NCBI GenBank assembly: GCA_020636645.1
Contig: JACJXO010000002.1
Coordinates: forward strand, 496,001 to 560,000
Length of the DNA: 64,000 nucleotides
Origin: Chitinophagales bacterium
Lineage (GTDB): Bacteria; Bacteroidota; Bacteroidia; Chitinophagales; BACL12
Direction: 5' to 3'
The notes under the pieces were generated by a model, which saw only the letters and a list, made by a program, of their open reading frames with translations, ran no database searches and had not been told where the DNA came from. Made by a program: the position numbers and the translations under genes. How positions within the stretch are numbered: position 1 is the stretch's first letter; every line of letters begins with the position of its first letter. Below are positions 7,673-16,057 of this stretch, piece after piece.

Positions 7673-9382
7673 CTACTGCAAGTTGCCTTCCGGTGGTGGT
7701 ACAGGCCTGTAGTACATTAAAAAGCCATTCTTCTCATACAATTTCTGTATATCCGGTTTGCTTTCCAGGTAAGATTCCTTTCCCATACGGGTAATGAAAT
7801 AAACCGGTCTGTCAATGTTTCCGGCCAGTAGCCAGTTGTCCCAGTCTGCCTTTTGCTTTTTATCAGAGTAATCTTCCAGCCGGGGCTTTCCTGCCGGCTG
7901 CATCCTTCCATAAAAGGCATCAGCATAGGTCTTGTAACCAATAGCAGCCAGGTAGGCATCCTCGTCACGGTGTTGACTGAAGAATTCAACGGCCGCCCGT
8001 TGGGTATAAGCTTCCACCTTTGGAGCCAGCATGACCATACCCGTTTTTCCCGTCAATAAAACAGACACAAACAGGACGAAAAGCCCATACAGCAGTTGGT
8101 TGCGCATAGCATAAAAACCGGCGGTCATTCCTGTTAGCAGCACCAGTCCGGGCAGCAGATCGAACCAGTTCCATCCGGCATCTGCCTTCAGGTTGGCAAT
8201 GGCAAACGGGTCGCTGAGTTGTTGCTGTAACCAGGAGGCCTGCATGCCAAGTACCGGCAGGGCAAATAAGAGCACCACCAGAAGTGATCCTATCATGAGC
8301 AGTACCATACGTATGCTCCTTCTGAGCTTCAGCTTCTTCTGCAGCAGTTCCTGAACCGACAATGCAGCCAGGAAGCTGACAGGAAAATAGGTCAGGGAAG
8401 AATAATGCACGATCTTGCTCTGCACCACACTGAAGAGGATCAGCACCACCCACAACAGGATGCGCATCCACCGGCTCCAGTCGGCTTGCGCAGCATTGCT
8501 TTCCGGCTGGCGGAACAGGACCGGCAGCATGAGCAGCGAAGAAGGAAAACAACCGAACAGCACCACCACAAAATGGTATCCGAAGAATCCGCCATGTCCG
8601 GCATCTTCTGTACTGAACAGGCGGATATTATAGTCGATGAACTGCGAGATGAACCAGGTGCCGTGCAGTACTGTCTCTGTGCCATACCAGAGTCCGGAAA
8701 CCAATAAACTTACCAGGACAAACAAGAGGTAGTGCAGGACAGATACATAGAATCTGAATCGTTCCATGACCCAAAACACAGCCATGCAGAGCGATATTAC
8801 CAGCAGCGCCGCCGGACCTTTGGTCATAACTGCAAGACCTGCGAATACAGCGGCCCATATCAGGTAAGACAAGGCATGTCTGCCGGCAAGATCCGGATGT
8901 TTTCCTGATCGCTTCCATACGTAGCGAACGAATTGCACCAGGCTAAGAAAGATGAACAGGTTGAAGACCGGGTCGATGATGCCACTCTGGAAATAGATCC
9001 CGGGAAGCAAAGCACCGAGATAGGCCATCGCCCAGATCATTCCGAATGTTTCATCGAATAATCTTCGGCCGATGGTGTACAATAATGGAATGGTGATCAT
9101 GCCACAGATCACATTCGGCAATCTTGCAGCGAATTCACCCACACCGAACACTTCCATCCCCAGTGCCTGCAACCAGAAAAATAAAGGGGGTTTTTCCCAA
9201 AAGGGAAGGAAACGCATGGTGGGCTGTGAGTAATTGCCACTCACGGTCATTTCGCGGGCGATCTCGGCAAAGTTGATCTCGTCCCAGTCGAACAGGTGCG
9301 CCACGCCCAGACCGGGCAATAACACCACACCGGTAACCAGGGCCAGCAACCAGGGTATGTATCGGTTGTTGGTCAACTGCAT
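7673..9382 (-). CDS. Membrane glycosyltransferase, GT39/ArnT-like (PMT superfamily)
   Basis: A 569-residue polytopic membrane protein with about a dozen hydrophobic segments. The first periplasmic loop carries the catalytic acidic pair in FDWDE (residues 31-35), followed by EKPPLFFW (63-70), both hallmarks of GT39/ArnT-type transferases that move sugars from polyprenyl-phosphate donors to lipid A, glycans or proteins. A soluble C-terminal tail (about residues 455-569) is typical. The acceptor is unknown. The ATG at 9382 is preceded at four bases by an exact -7 box, in the 27-base gap after the acyl-CoA dehydrogenase gene, so it appears to be independently transcribed. Confidence 0.88.
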   Translation of the reverse strand: MQLTNNRYIPWLLALVTGVVLLPGLGVAHLFDWDEINFAEIAREMTVSGNYSQPTMRFLPFWEKPPLFFWLQALGMEVFGVGEFAARLPNVICGMITIPLLYTIGRRLFDETFGMIWAMAYLGALLPGIYFQSGIIDPVFNLFIFLSLVQFVRYVWKRSGKHPDLAGRHALSYLIWAAVFAGLAVMTKGPAALLVISLCMAVFWVMERFRFYVSVLHYLLFVLVSLLVSGLWYGTETVLHGTWFISQFIDYNIRLFSTEDAGHGGFFGYHFVVVLFGCFPSSLLMLPVLFRQPESNAAQADWSRWMRILLWVVLILFSVVQSKIVHYSSLTYFPVSFLAALSVQELLQKKLKLRRSIRMVLLMIGSLLVVLLFALPVLGMQASWLQQQLSDPFAIANLKADAGWNWFDLLPGLVLLTGMTAGFYAMRNQLLYGLFVLFVSVLLTGKTGMVMLAPKVEAYTQRAAVEFFSQHRDEDAYLAAIGYKTYADAFYGRMQPAGKPRLEDYSDKKQKADWDNWLLAGNIDRPVYFITRMGKESYLESKPDIQKLYEKNGFLMYYRPVPPPEGNLQ

Positions 9383-9386
9383 CTCC

Positions 9387-9394
9387 CAAAAATA
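9387..9394 (-). promoter_or_regulatory. -7 box TATTTTTG, four bases before the GT39 ATG
   Basis: Exact TAnnTTTG on the minus strand, with GGAG between the box and ATG. It fits in the 27-base gap between the acyl-CoA dehydrogenase stop and the GT39 start, indicating an internal promoter with a leaderless transcript. Confidence 0.6.
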
Positions 9395-9409
9395 AGCGGG
9401 ATGGATGGT

Positions 9410-10549
9410 TTACTTCAGCACACCTCTGGAAATGACGATGCGCTGGATCTCACTGGTGCCTTCATAGATCTGGGTGATCTTGGCATCACGCATGAGGCGC
9501 TCCACATGGTATTCCTTGACATAGCCGTAACCACCGTGTATCTGCACTGCTTCCACAGAGGTGCGCATGGCAGTTTCACTGGCAAACACCTTGGCCATAC
9601 TGGAGGCGATGTCGTAGTCCATATGATTGTCTTTCAACCAGGCCGCCTTCATGACCAGCAGTCTGGCAGCTTCTATCTCTGTAGCCATGTCTGCCAGTTT
9701 GAACTGGATGGCCTGATGCTGAGCGATCTCCTTACCGAAAGCCTTCCTGGTCTTGGCATATTCCAGAGCCAGTTCATAAGAACCGGATGCAATACCCAGT
9801 GCCTGTGATGCAATCCCGATTCTGCCACCAGTCAGGGTCTTCATGGCAAATTTGAATCCGAAACCATCATCGCCAATGCGATTTTCCTTCGGCACTTTCA
9901 CATCGTTAAAGATGAGGGTATGGGTATCAGAAGCACGGATGCCGAGTTTATCTTCCTTCGCCCCTACCACAAAACCATCCATACCTCTCTCCACGATCAG
10001 GCAGTTGATGCCTTTGTGGCCCAGTTCCGGATGGGTCTGTGCCATGACCAGATATACAGAAGCGGTACCACCGTTGGTGATCCAGTTCTTGGTACCGTTG
10101 AGCAGGTAATGATCGCCTTTGTCTTCGGCTGTGGTACGCTGGCTGGTAGCATCTGAACCGGCTTCGGGCTCACTCAGACAGAACGCACCGATCTTCTTGC
10201 CAGTAGCCAGATCCGGCAGATATTTCTGCTTCTGTTCTTCCGTACCGTATTTCTCCAGTCCCCAGCACACGAGGCTGTTGTTCACGCTCATGATGACCGA
10301 GCAGGAGCTGTCCACCTTGCTGATCTCTTCCATGGCCAGGACATAGCTCACAGTGTCCATTCCGCCACCGCCGTATTCAGGGCTCACCATCATACCGAGG
10401 AAACCCAGCTCTGCCATTTGCTTCACTTCTTCGGTGGGATATTTCATATCTCGGTCGCGTTCTATCACACCGGGTTTCAACACCTGCTGCGCAAAGTCTC
10501 TTGCAGCCTGGCGGATCATCAAATGGTCATCTGTCAGTTGAAATTCCAT
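9410..10549 (-). CDS. Acyl-CoA dehydrogenase (short/medium-chain type)
   Basis: A 379-residue flavoenzyme that introduces the alpha-beta double bond in acyl-CoA during fatty acid or branched-chain amino acid breakdown, passing electrons to ETF. Visible signatures include CLSEPEAGSDA (FAD/substrate contact, about 122-132), WITNGG, the QALGIASGSYELALEYAKTRKAFG block, QIHGGYGYVKEYHVERLMRDAKI, and IYEGTSEIQ, which carries the catalytic Glu of the butyryl-CoA type. Length is standard for the family. It is the last gene of the panD operon, starting four bases after the rfaE2 stop. Exact chain-length specificity is not readable. Confidence 0.95.
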   Translation of the reverse strand: MEFQLTDDHLMIRQAARDFAQQVLKPGVIERDRDMKYPTEEVKQMAELGFLGMMVSPEYGGGGMDTVSYVLAMEEISKVDSSCSVIMSVNNSLVCWGLEKYGTEEQKQKYLPDLATGKKIGAFCLSEPEAGSDATSQRTTAEDKGDHYLLNGTKNWITNGGTASVYLVMAQTHPELGHKGINCLIVERGMDGFVVGAKEDKLGIRASDTHTLIFNDVKVPKENRIGDDGFGFKFAMKTLTGGRIGIASQALGIASGSYELALEYAKTRKAFGKEIAQHQAIQFKLADMATEIEAARLLVMKAAWLKDNHMDYDIASSMAKVFASETAMRTSVEAVQIHGGYGYVKEYHVERLMRDAKITQIYEGTSEIQRIVISRGVLK

Positions 10550-10553
10550 ATAT

Positions 10554-11051
10554 TTATTTTTTATCTCCTGATATTAGTGTCGTAGTGGAATGACCTGACA
10601 GGTAAGAAACGAGTTCCACCTTCCCGCCTGCTGCCAGGACCTTATCTGCACCAACGATCTCGCTGATCTGATAGTCGCCGCCTTTTACAAGAATATCCGG
10701 TTGTACCAGGTCAATGAGTTCGGCCGGAGTATCCTGATCAAAACCGATCACGGCATCCACCGCAAAGAGACTTGCCAGGGCCAGCGCCCGGTCTTCGAAA
10801 CGGTGCACCGGTCTGCCCTTGCCTTTTAATCTGGACACGGATGCGTCGCTGTTCAGACCAACTACCACAGTGGGTTTTTCAGCCATAGAGGCTGCTTCGT
10901 TCAGCAGGTGAAAATGGCCGGGATGCAGTACGTCAAAGCAGCCGTTGGTAAAGATGATGGTACGGTTGCTGAAGCGCCAGACCGACAACTGGTGTTGCAG
11001 TTGCTTCCAGTCGGCATAGATCTTATGTTCAATGAACGCCTTCCTCGACAT
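10554..11051 (-). CDS. rfaE2: D-glycero-beta-D-manno-heptose 1-phosphate adenylyltransferase
   Basis: A 165-residue nucleotidyltransferase corresponding to domain II of bifunctional HldE/RfaE. It would activate heptose-1-phosphate to ADP-heptose for LPS core or S-layer-type glycans. It shows TNGCFDVLHPGHFHLL with the HxGH motif at residues 43-46, GLNSDASVSRLKG, and the C-terminal GHSTTTLI equivalent of the KMSKS-like loop. The kinase domain is absent, so the organism should encode it separately. Its ATG lies inside the 3' end of the upstream flippase-like gene (23-base overlap), indicating tight translational coupling. Confidence 0.92.
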   Translation of the reverse strand: MSRKAFIEHKIYADWKQLQHQLSVWRFSNRTIIFTNGCFDVLHPGHFHLLNEAASMAEKPTVVVGLNSDASVSRLKGKGRPVHRFEDRALALASLFAVDAVIGFDQDTPAELIDLVQPDILVKGGDYQISEIVGADKVLAAGGKVELVSYLSGHSTTTLISGDKK

Positions 11052-12057
11052 GAGCTTGTTTTTTCCCGGACAGGACGGGTAAAAGTAATAAGGAAAGCAG
11101 TCCGAATAAAATGATCATGATGGTTTGTCCCACCCAGACGATCCAGCTGAAGGCATATGCCACCGGTCTGTCCAGCAGATATACGTGGTTCAGCAGCTCG
11201 GTCACGATGAACTGATAGGCACCGATGCCACCGGGTGTGGAGATGATACCCAGGGTACCGAACACCAGAATGGCCAGGCCTTCACGCACACCATATACAG
11301 TTGTTTCAGGCAGGGCGAAGAAGCAGATATGGATCATGGCATAGTAACAAAGCCAGATCATGACAGAGTAAAAAATGAACAGGGGAAAACGTTCCAGGTG
11401 GCGGATGGAGGTGATGCCGTCACGCACATTCATGAACAGGATGCGGATGCGCAGGTAGAGATCAGTGTGCTGCCAGCGGCGGATGGCCCAGCGGGCGATG
11501 AAATACAGCGATACCAGAACAGCCAGTATGACGACGATGGTTCCGGTGCTGAAGGCGAATTTTCCTTCCATGGGAAGCAGCACCTTTTCATTGAAGAAAC
11601 CGGCGATGAGGCTGAACTGCAGGCTCAGGGCGAGGATGGTCACGATGAACAGACTCAGCAAGTCGATGCCCCTTTCCACAACGATGGTACCCACAGCCTT
11701 GTCGAAGGGCACCTTTTCATATCGCTGCATGATGCCGCAGCGGGTCACCTCACCCAGCCTCGGCACTGCCAGGTTGGCCAGGTAGGCTACCATGACAGAG
11801 GCGAAGGTGGTGATAAGGCGTGGTTCATGACCCAGGGGTTTGAGCATCATCTGCCACCTCAGGGCCCTGAAAATGTGGCTGATGATACCGATCACGACCG
11901 ATAATACCACCCACCAGTAGTTGGCTTCGCGGAAACTTTCTGCTATATCATTCCTGTCTTGTTCGGTCAGGTCTTTGGTGATGACCCATAGTAAAGCAGC
12001 ACCTATCCCCAGGAAGAGGGAGAACTTCAGGATGTTGAAGACGATGCGTTTCAGCAC
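11029..12057 (-). CDS. LPG-synthase-TM-like flippase family membrane protein (UPF0104)
   Basis: A 342-residue membrane protein with eight or so transmembrane segments, resembling the membrane domain of lysylphosphatidylglycerol synthase/flippase. Characteristic pieces are FRALRWQMMLKPLG, YLANLAVPRLGEVTRCGIMQRYE, ERGIDLLSLF, and GTLGIISTPGGIGAYQF near residue 275. It starts with a GTG at 12057, four bases after the panD stop; no better ATG is available upstream. It is co-transcribed between panD and rfaE2. Related proteins move or modify lipids or glycolipids; the proximity of rfaE2 hints at envelope glycolipid export, which is inference only. Confidence 0.85.
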   Translation of the reverse strand: MLKRIVFNILKFSLFLGIGAALLWVITKDLTEQDRNDIAESFREANYWWVVLSVVIGIISHIFRALRWQMMLKPLGHEPRLITTFASVMVAYLANLAVPRLGEVTRCGIMQRYEKVPFDKAVGTIVVERGIDLLSLFIVTILALSLQFSLIAGFFNEKVLLPMEGKFAFSTGTIVVILAVLVSLYFIARWAIRRWQHTDLYLRIRILFMNVRDGITSIRHLERFPLFIFYSVMIWLCYYAMIHICFFALPETTVYGVREGLAILVFGTLGIISTPGGIGAYQFIVTELLNHVYLLDRPVAYAFSWIVWVGQTIMIILFGLLSLLLLPVLSGKKQAHVEEGVH

Positions 12058-12061
12058 TGGA

Positions 12062-12412
12062 TCAGGAGAGGGAGTTGGTAGCGGTATCCGGGAAGACCAG
12101 GGTAGGTTCGTGTGAACGGGCTTCTTCGGGGGTCATGGTACAATAGGCGCAAACGATGATCACATCGCCGAACTGGACCCTGCGGGCTGCCGGTCCGTTC
12201 AGGCAGACCACACCGGAACCACGGGCGCCTTTGATCACATAGGTCTCGATACGCTCGCCGTTGTTGATGTTCAGGATCTGGACCTTCTCATATTCGACGA
12301 TATCAGCTGCATCCATCAGGTCTTCATCGAGGGTGATGCTGCCAATGTAGTTGAGGTTGGCTTCGGTTACGGTGATCCGGTGGATCTTGCTCTTCAGCAC
12401 TTCAATAAACAT
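12062..12412 (-). CDS. panD: Aspartate 1-decarboxylase proenzyme
   Basis: Makes beta-alanine from aspartate for pantothenate and CoA synthesis. The 116-residue proenzyme has the self-cleavage site Gly24-Ser25 (YIGSITLD), which yields the pyruvoyl group, plus Lys9, Arg54, Thr57 and Tyr58 at the expected positions. It leads an operon with the flippase-like gene, rfaE2 and acyl-CoA dehydrogenase. The exact -7 box TACCTTTG ends four bases before the ATG. In related genomes panC and panD are usually close together; here a palindrome-bounded element of about 260 bp lies between them, and panD has its own promoter. Confidence 0.96.
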   Translation of the reverse strand: MFIEVLKSKIHRITVTEANLNYIGSITLDEDLMDAADIVEYEKVQILNINNGERIETYVIKGARGSGVVCLNGPAARRVQFGDVIIVCAYCTMTPEEARSHEPTLVFPDTATNSLS

Positions 12413-12416
12413 GGTG

Positions 12417-12424
12417 CAAAGGTA
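12417..12424 (-). promoter_or_regulatory. -7 box TACCTTTG, four bases before the panD ATG
   Basis: Exact TAnnTTTG on the minus strand, with CACC between box and ATG. Predicts a leaderless panD operon mRNA. Confidence 0.62.
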
Positions 12425-12440
12425 GGGTTTATAGCAGACA

Positions 12441-12458
12441 CCCCGATAGTGATCGGGG
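12441..12458. repeat. REP-like palindrome, copy 1 (CCCCGATAGTGATCGGGG)
   Basis: Intergenic imperfect palindrome with 7-bp arms, the first of six related copies in the window (27023, 32843, 34734, 34850, 40954). It lies upstream of the panD promoter. Confidence 0.7.
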
Positions 12459-12517
12459 CAAGGCTAAATCATTGCTGATACACTTAATTATGTGGGTCAA
12501 CTTAAAATTATCCTGTT

Positions 12518-12776
12518 TTCCCGGCCCCCGAGCCGGGATCTCCTGTTAAGTAATAATATCAACCAATCCTCCATCTTATGATCGGGTGCCGGAAATACCA
12601 ATCACAGTTTTCTATACGGGTAAGCAGAAAACTGAAATACATGCAGTTATGATTTATGACGAAAATCCTGCATCATGTGCTTTGATAGAACCTGACCGTT
12701 GGTATTGGGCACAAATCAAGAAGGTGTTTCCTTACTTTTCGGAAAGAAGATGAGGTCCCGGCTCGGGGGCCGGGAA
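12518..12776. mobile_element. MITE-like element bounded by inverted 21-bp hairpins
   Basis: The 21 bases at 12518-12538 and 12756-12776 are exact reverse complements of each other. Each is itself a hairpin (CCCGGC stem, 6-base loop, GCCGGG stem). They enclose about 217 bp containing one 55-codon ORF that ends directly before the right hairpin. The whole sits between panC and panD. No transposase and no obvious target-site duplication are visible, so the element would be non-autonomous, or alternatively a REP pair flanking a small gene. Confidence 0.45.
12586..12753 (+). CDS. Possible 55-aa protein inside the hairpin-bounded element
   Basis: An open frame runs from a GTG at 12586 to TGA at 12751-12753. 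The product reads like a real globular fragment: PEIPITVFYTGKQKTEIHAV, then MIYDENPASCALIEP and DRWYWAQIKKVFPYFSERR. Amino acid composition is balanced, with aromatic and charged residues spread evenly. An internal ATG at 12649 would give a 34-residue version. The frame is also open upstream to 12550, so this may be the C-terminal remnant of a longer gene. The right hairpin follows the stop by two bases and could act as its terminator. I do not recognise the family. Confidence 0.4.
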   Translation: MPEIPITVFYTGKQKTEIHAVMIYDENPASCALIEPDRWYWAQIKKVFPYFSERR

Positions 12777-12846
12777 GACAGTTTAGGGAATTGTGCATTC
12801 ACACATCAGTGAGAATCAAAGTTGATGATCAACAAAGAGTATCCTG

Positions 12847-13689
12847 CTATACCACCAGCACATTATCCAGCAGGCGAACACCTTCCACCAGCACGGCTGT
12901 AACCAGCACCATCCTGCCATCTGCCGGTGGATGGCGCAGGGGTTCCAGGGTTTGCGGGTGTCTGAATGAGAAATAATCGACCGTAAAATCAGGTTGGGAG
13001 TCCAGGTGTTCCCTGCTTTCCAGTTCAATGACAGGTAATTCTTTCTGTACTGCTTCCCTGGCCGCTTTTTGCAGTGTTCTATAGATCTGACCAGCCCTTT
13101 CCCTGCCTTCGGCACTCAATCGCCGGTTGCGGGAGCTCATGGCCAGGCCGTTCTCTTCCCGCACGATGGGGCACATCACCAGTACAACGCCATCGCCACG
13201 CTGAGCCAGCATGCGGTTCACCACCTGGATCTGCTGGTAATCCTTCTGGCCCATGAACAGCTTATCGGGCTGCACGATATCCAGCAATATCCCCACCACC
13301 TGGGCTACGCCTGCAAAATGCCCGGGACGGCTCGCTCCTTCCAGGATGGCGTCCAGTCCGCCCAGATCAGCCGTAGCAGTTTCCCGTCCGTCATAGACAT
13401 CGGTGGCATCGGGCAGGTAGAGCACCTGGCAGCCAGCTGCTTCCAGGAGGCCGATATCAGCTCCCGGGGTGCGGGGGTATTTTTCCAGATCGGCGGTATC
13501 GTTGAACTGGGTGGGATTGACAAAAATGCTCACCACCCCGATCTCTGTTTGCGTGAGAGCCGTTTTGAGCAGAGAGAGGTGACCTTCGTGCAGCGCCCCC
13601 ATGGTGGGTACAAAGCCGATGCTCAGACCCTGATTTCGCTGGTCAGACAGGTAGGCCCGGAGGTCGGTCTGGAATCGGAAAATGCGCAT
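12847..13689 (-). CDS. panC: Pantothenate synthetase
   Basis: Condenses pantoate with beta-alanine using ATP, the step that uses the product of PanD. The 280-residue protein carries PTMGALHEGHLSLL with the HxGH motif at 34-37, FVNPTQFN, FMGQKDYQQ near 145-152, the M(S)SSRN motif, and a typical C-terminal domain with FRHPQTLEPL. The ATG at 13689 is supported by the standard N-terminus. It is transcribed divergently from the starch-synthase-like gene. A weak box (AATCTTTG, one mismatch) lies 28 bases upstream. Confidence 0.96.
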   Translation of the reverse strand: MRIFRFQTDLRAYLSDQRNQGLSIGFVPTMGALHEGHLSLLKTALTQTEIGVVSIFVNPTQFNDTADLEKYPRTPGADIGLLEAAGCQVLYLPDATDVYDGRETATADLGGLDAILEGASRPGHFAGVAQVVGILLDIVQPDKLFMGQKDYQQIQVVNRMLAQRGDGVVLVMCPIVREENGLAMSSRNRRLSAEGRERAGQIYRTLQKAAREAVQKELPVIELESREHLDSQPDFTVDYFSFRHPQTLEPLRHPPADGRMVLVTAVLVEGVRLLDNVLVV

Positions 13690-13739
13690 GGACAGTGGGT
13701 TATTCGGGCTTGTATGGCAAAGATTTCGGCCTTATTTTG

Positions 13740-13747
13740 TAATTTTG
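13740..13747 (+). promoter_or_regulatory. -7 box TAATTTTG upstream of the starch-synthase-like gene
   Basis: Exact TAnnTTTG match giving a predicted leader of about 85 bases. The leader contains a small stem (CGGCAGA pairing with TCTGCCG, near 13780-13813) that could affect expression. Confidence 0.45.
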
Positions 13748-13836
13748 CATCCCGTTATGCCGGGAACGATAAGCAAACGGCAGACCGGACAAATGTAGGC
13801 ATCTGCCGGAATTTTAGTCAAAACAATAAGTAAAGT

Positions 13837-14643
13837 ATGGAGAATAAGAGAGTACTGGTGATCACACAGGAGATGACCCCTTACCTCAATGGTACGGAGA
13901 TGAGTGAAGTGGCCAATGAACTGCCGCAGTATTTCCAGAGTCAGGGTGATGAACTTCGTGTGCTGATGCCGCGTTACGGTACTATCAACGAGCGCCGTCA
14001 CCGCCTGCACGAAGTAGTTCGTCTGAGTGGTATGAATATCATCATCGACAATGACGACTACCCGCTGATCATCAAAGTAGCTTCTCTGCCAGGTTCCAGA
14101 CTGCAGGTATATTTTCTGGACAACGACGATCTGTTCAAGCGCAAATTCATCTTCCACGATGAAAATGAACAGTTCTTTGAAGATAATGCCGAACGCATGG
14201 TGTTCTTCTGTAAGGCCGTACTGGAGACCGTGAAAAAGTTTCAATGGGCACCGGATATCATCCACTGCCACGGCTGGATGACCTCTCTCATCCCGCTGTA
14301 CCTGAAGACCGCTTATAAGAACGAGCCGGTATTTGACAACGCCAAGGTGGTGTTCTCCATGTACCACAATGCCATCGACGAGAAACTGGCCAATACCTTT
14401 ATGGAAAAGGCTCCGATCACGGATTCCATTTCTGCAAAAGATCTGGAAGCCTTCAAAGGACTGGACATCCCCAGCATGAACAAAGGCGGTGCTTCTTTTG
14501 CAGATGCCATCGTGATGGGCAGCAAGGAGCTGGACAAGAACCTGATCAAATTTGCGAAAGGTCTTAAGAAACCGGTACTGGAGTATATTGGCAAGGACGA
14601 AGGGTACCAGGACAAATACGCTGAGTTCTACAATTCACTCTGA
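13837..14643 (+). CDS. Glycogen/starch synthase catalytic-domain (GT5 N-terminal) protein
   Basis: A 268-residue protein that covers only the N-terminal Rossmann domain of GT5 glycogen synthases: VLVITQEMTPYLNGTEMSEVANELPQY, LMPRYG, FVFC-like region, PDIIHCHGWMTSLIP (about 140-155) and a segment that ends with SLEYIGKD-like sequence. The C-terminal sugar-nucleotide-binding half is absent, so glycogen synthesis by this protein alone is doubtful. The same single-domain protein is a conserved neighbour of panC and DUF4270 in Bacteroidota, so this is its normal length and not a truncation. A role in envelope or surface glycan assembly is inference from context. Confidence 0.85.
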   Translation: MENKRVLVITQEMTPYLNGTEMSEVANELPQYFQSQGDELRVLMPRYGTINERRHRLHEVVRLSGMNIIIDNDDYPLIIKVASLPGSRLQVYFLDNDDLFKRKFIFHDENEQFFEDNAERMVFFCKAVLETVKKFQWAPDIIHCHGWMTSLIPLYLKTAYKNEPVFDNAKVVFSMYHNAIDEKLANTFMEKAPITDSISAKDLEAFKGLDIPSMNKGGASFADAIVMGSKELDKNLIKFAKGLKKPVLEYIGKDEGYQDKYAEFYNSL

Positions 14644-14677
14644 GTACAATAATTCACTTCAAGGAACGATAGAGGGT

Positions 14678-16045
14678 ATGCACCGAATGACCCGCAGCGG
14701 ATGGATCCTGCTGTTGCTGATGATGCTGGCTGCTGCGGCCTGCCGGAAACCGACCCTGATAGGCGATGACCTGATACCGCCGGACGATTATCTCTACTCC
14801 GAACGTCAGGATACCTTTAGTGTATTCACTACGGTACTCCGCGATGATTCTGCTGTAACCAGTAACAACCTCTTCTTCCCTCTTGGAAGTCTGGACGAAG
14901 AAGAAGTAGGTCGTTCTACCGCAAGTCTGTATATGCAGGTGAACCTGCCTACCAACAACCTTTTTCTGGGTAACAATCCTGTGCTGGATTCACTGGTACT
15001 GGTTCTGGACTATGCCGGCCTGTATGGCGACAGTATGGCACAGCACAGCTTCAATGTCTATAAGGTCATTGAACCGTTGTATGCATCCAAACTGTATTAT
15101 TCAGATTCTAAAGTATTGACCCTTCCGGCAGCCATCGGCAGGAAGGCGAATTTCGTCCCCAACCTCAAAGACAGTGTGACCGTGCTGGGCAACACCATGC
15201 CACCGCAGCTGCGCATACGTCTGACGGATCAGCTCGGCACAGAATTCACCGAAGGTGATACCCTGAAATTCCTGAACGATACCACCTTCACCAATTTCCT
15301 GAACGGTCTTGTTGTACAGCCCGATACCAGTGGCGGACACAGCAGTTCCATGATCATCGTGAATCCGTATGATGCCAACAGCGGACTGACCCTCTACTAC
15401 CATACCGATGATGCCGATTCACTGACAGCGAAATTCCCGTTCAGCGGACCGAAATTTGGCAGCTATACCCACGATTACAGTGGCACTCCTGTCTGGAATT
15501 ATCTGACCACCGATGCACCTGCTGCCGGTGATAGTGTGTTGTTCATGCAGGGATTACAGGGACTGAAGACCAAGGTGAGCATCCCCTACATCGACAGCCT
15601 GGAAGGCATAGCCATCAACAAGGCAGAGATCGTGTTCCCCCTGCGCAGCGGAGAACCGGACAGCCTGTACCCCTTCCCCGGCCGATTACAGTTTATTGAG
15701 GGCGATACGCTGGATCACAACAGCTTTTTCTACATCGACTATAATTCAGAGACCTTTATTTCTGTCGTGGACCAGGATTTCCTGTTCAGCGGCATCAATT
15801 ACGACTACGGCGGTACACTCGACACGGTCATCAACAAGTTTGGTGTGTCCATCCCTGCTTACCGCTTCAACATCACACGCCATCTCCAGAAAATACTGCA
15901 GGGAGAAATAGACAATGAAGGGTTTATGCTCATTGTGTATCCGGGCTACCGGATACCGAACCACGTAACTTTGTATGGTACGGGTGCGGCAGATGAGAAC
16001 TTAAAGCCTTATTTGTCGATCACGTACACTACTATTAACCAGTAA
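14678..16045 (+). CDS. DUF4270 lipoprotein
   Basis: A 455-residue exported lipoprotein. The start at 14678 follows a purine-rich stretch (AGAGGGT) and opens a signal peptide ending in AAAAC, with the acylated cysteine near residue 20. An in-frame upstream ATG would overlap the previous gene by about 90 bases and bury the signal. The body is rich in beta strands and Asp/Ser/Thr and ends with PYLSITYTTINQ. DUF4270 proteins are fixed neighbours of the single-domain GT5 protein in Bacteroidota, but their function is unknown. It lies 34 bases after that gene and 12 bases before glmS, so is probably one operon. Confidence 0.87.
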   Translation: MHRMTRSGWILLLLMMLAAAACRKPTLIGDDLIPPDDYLYSERQDTFSVFTTVLRDDSAVTSNNLFFPLGSLDEEEVGRSTASLYMQVNLPTNNLFLGNNPVLDSLVLVLDYAGLYGDSMAQHSFNVYKVIEPLYASKLYYSDSKVLTLPAAIGRKANFVPNLKDSVTVLGNTMPPQLRIRLTDQLGTEFTEGDTLKFLNDTTFTNFLNGLVVQPDTSGGHSSSMIIVNPYDANSGLTLYYHTDDADSLTAKFPFSGPKFGSYTHDYSGTPVWNYLTTDAPAAGDSVLFMQGLQGLKTKVSIPYIDSLEGIAINKAEIVFPLRSGEPDSLYPFPGRLQFIEGDTLDHNSFFYIDYNSETFISVVDQDFLFSGINYDYGGTLDTVINKFGVSIPAYRFNITRHLQKILQGEIDNEGFMLIVYPGYRIPNHVTLYGTGAADENLKPYLSITYTTINQ

Positions 16046-16057
16046 AAATTCCTGCCC

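Noticed and set aside
11125..11904. Plus-strand frame of 259 codons across the flippase-like gene
   Set aside because: Antisense to a clear membrane protein; His/Asp/Gln-rich composition is the usual reverse image of hydrophobic codons.
13069..13833. Plus-strand frame of 254 codons across panC
   Set aside because: Antisense shadow of panC with no independent support; it also crosses the divergent promoter region.
16046..16057. glmS ribozyme/riboswitch
   Set aside because: Only 12 bases lie between the DUF4270 stop and the glmS start, and that class is known from Firmicutes.
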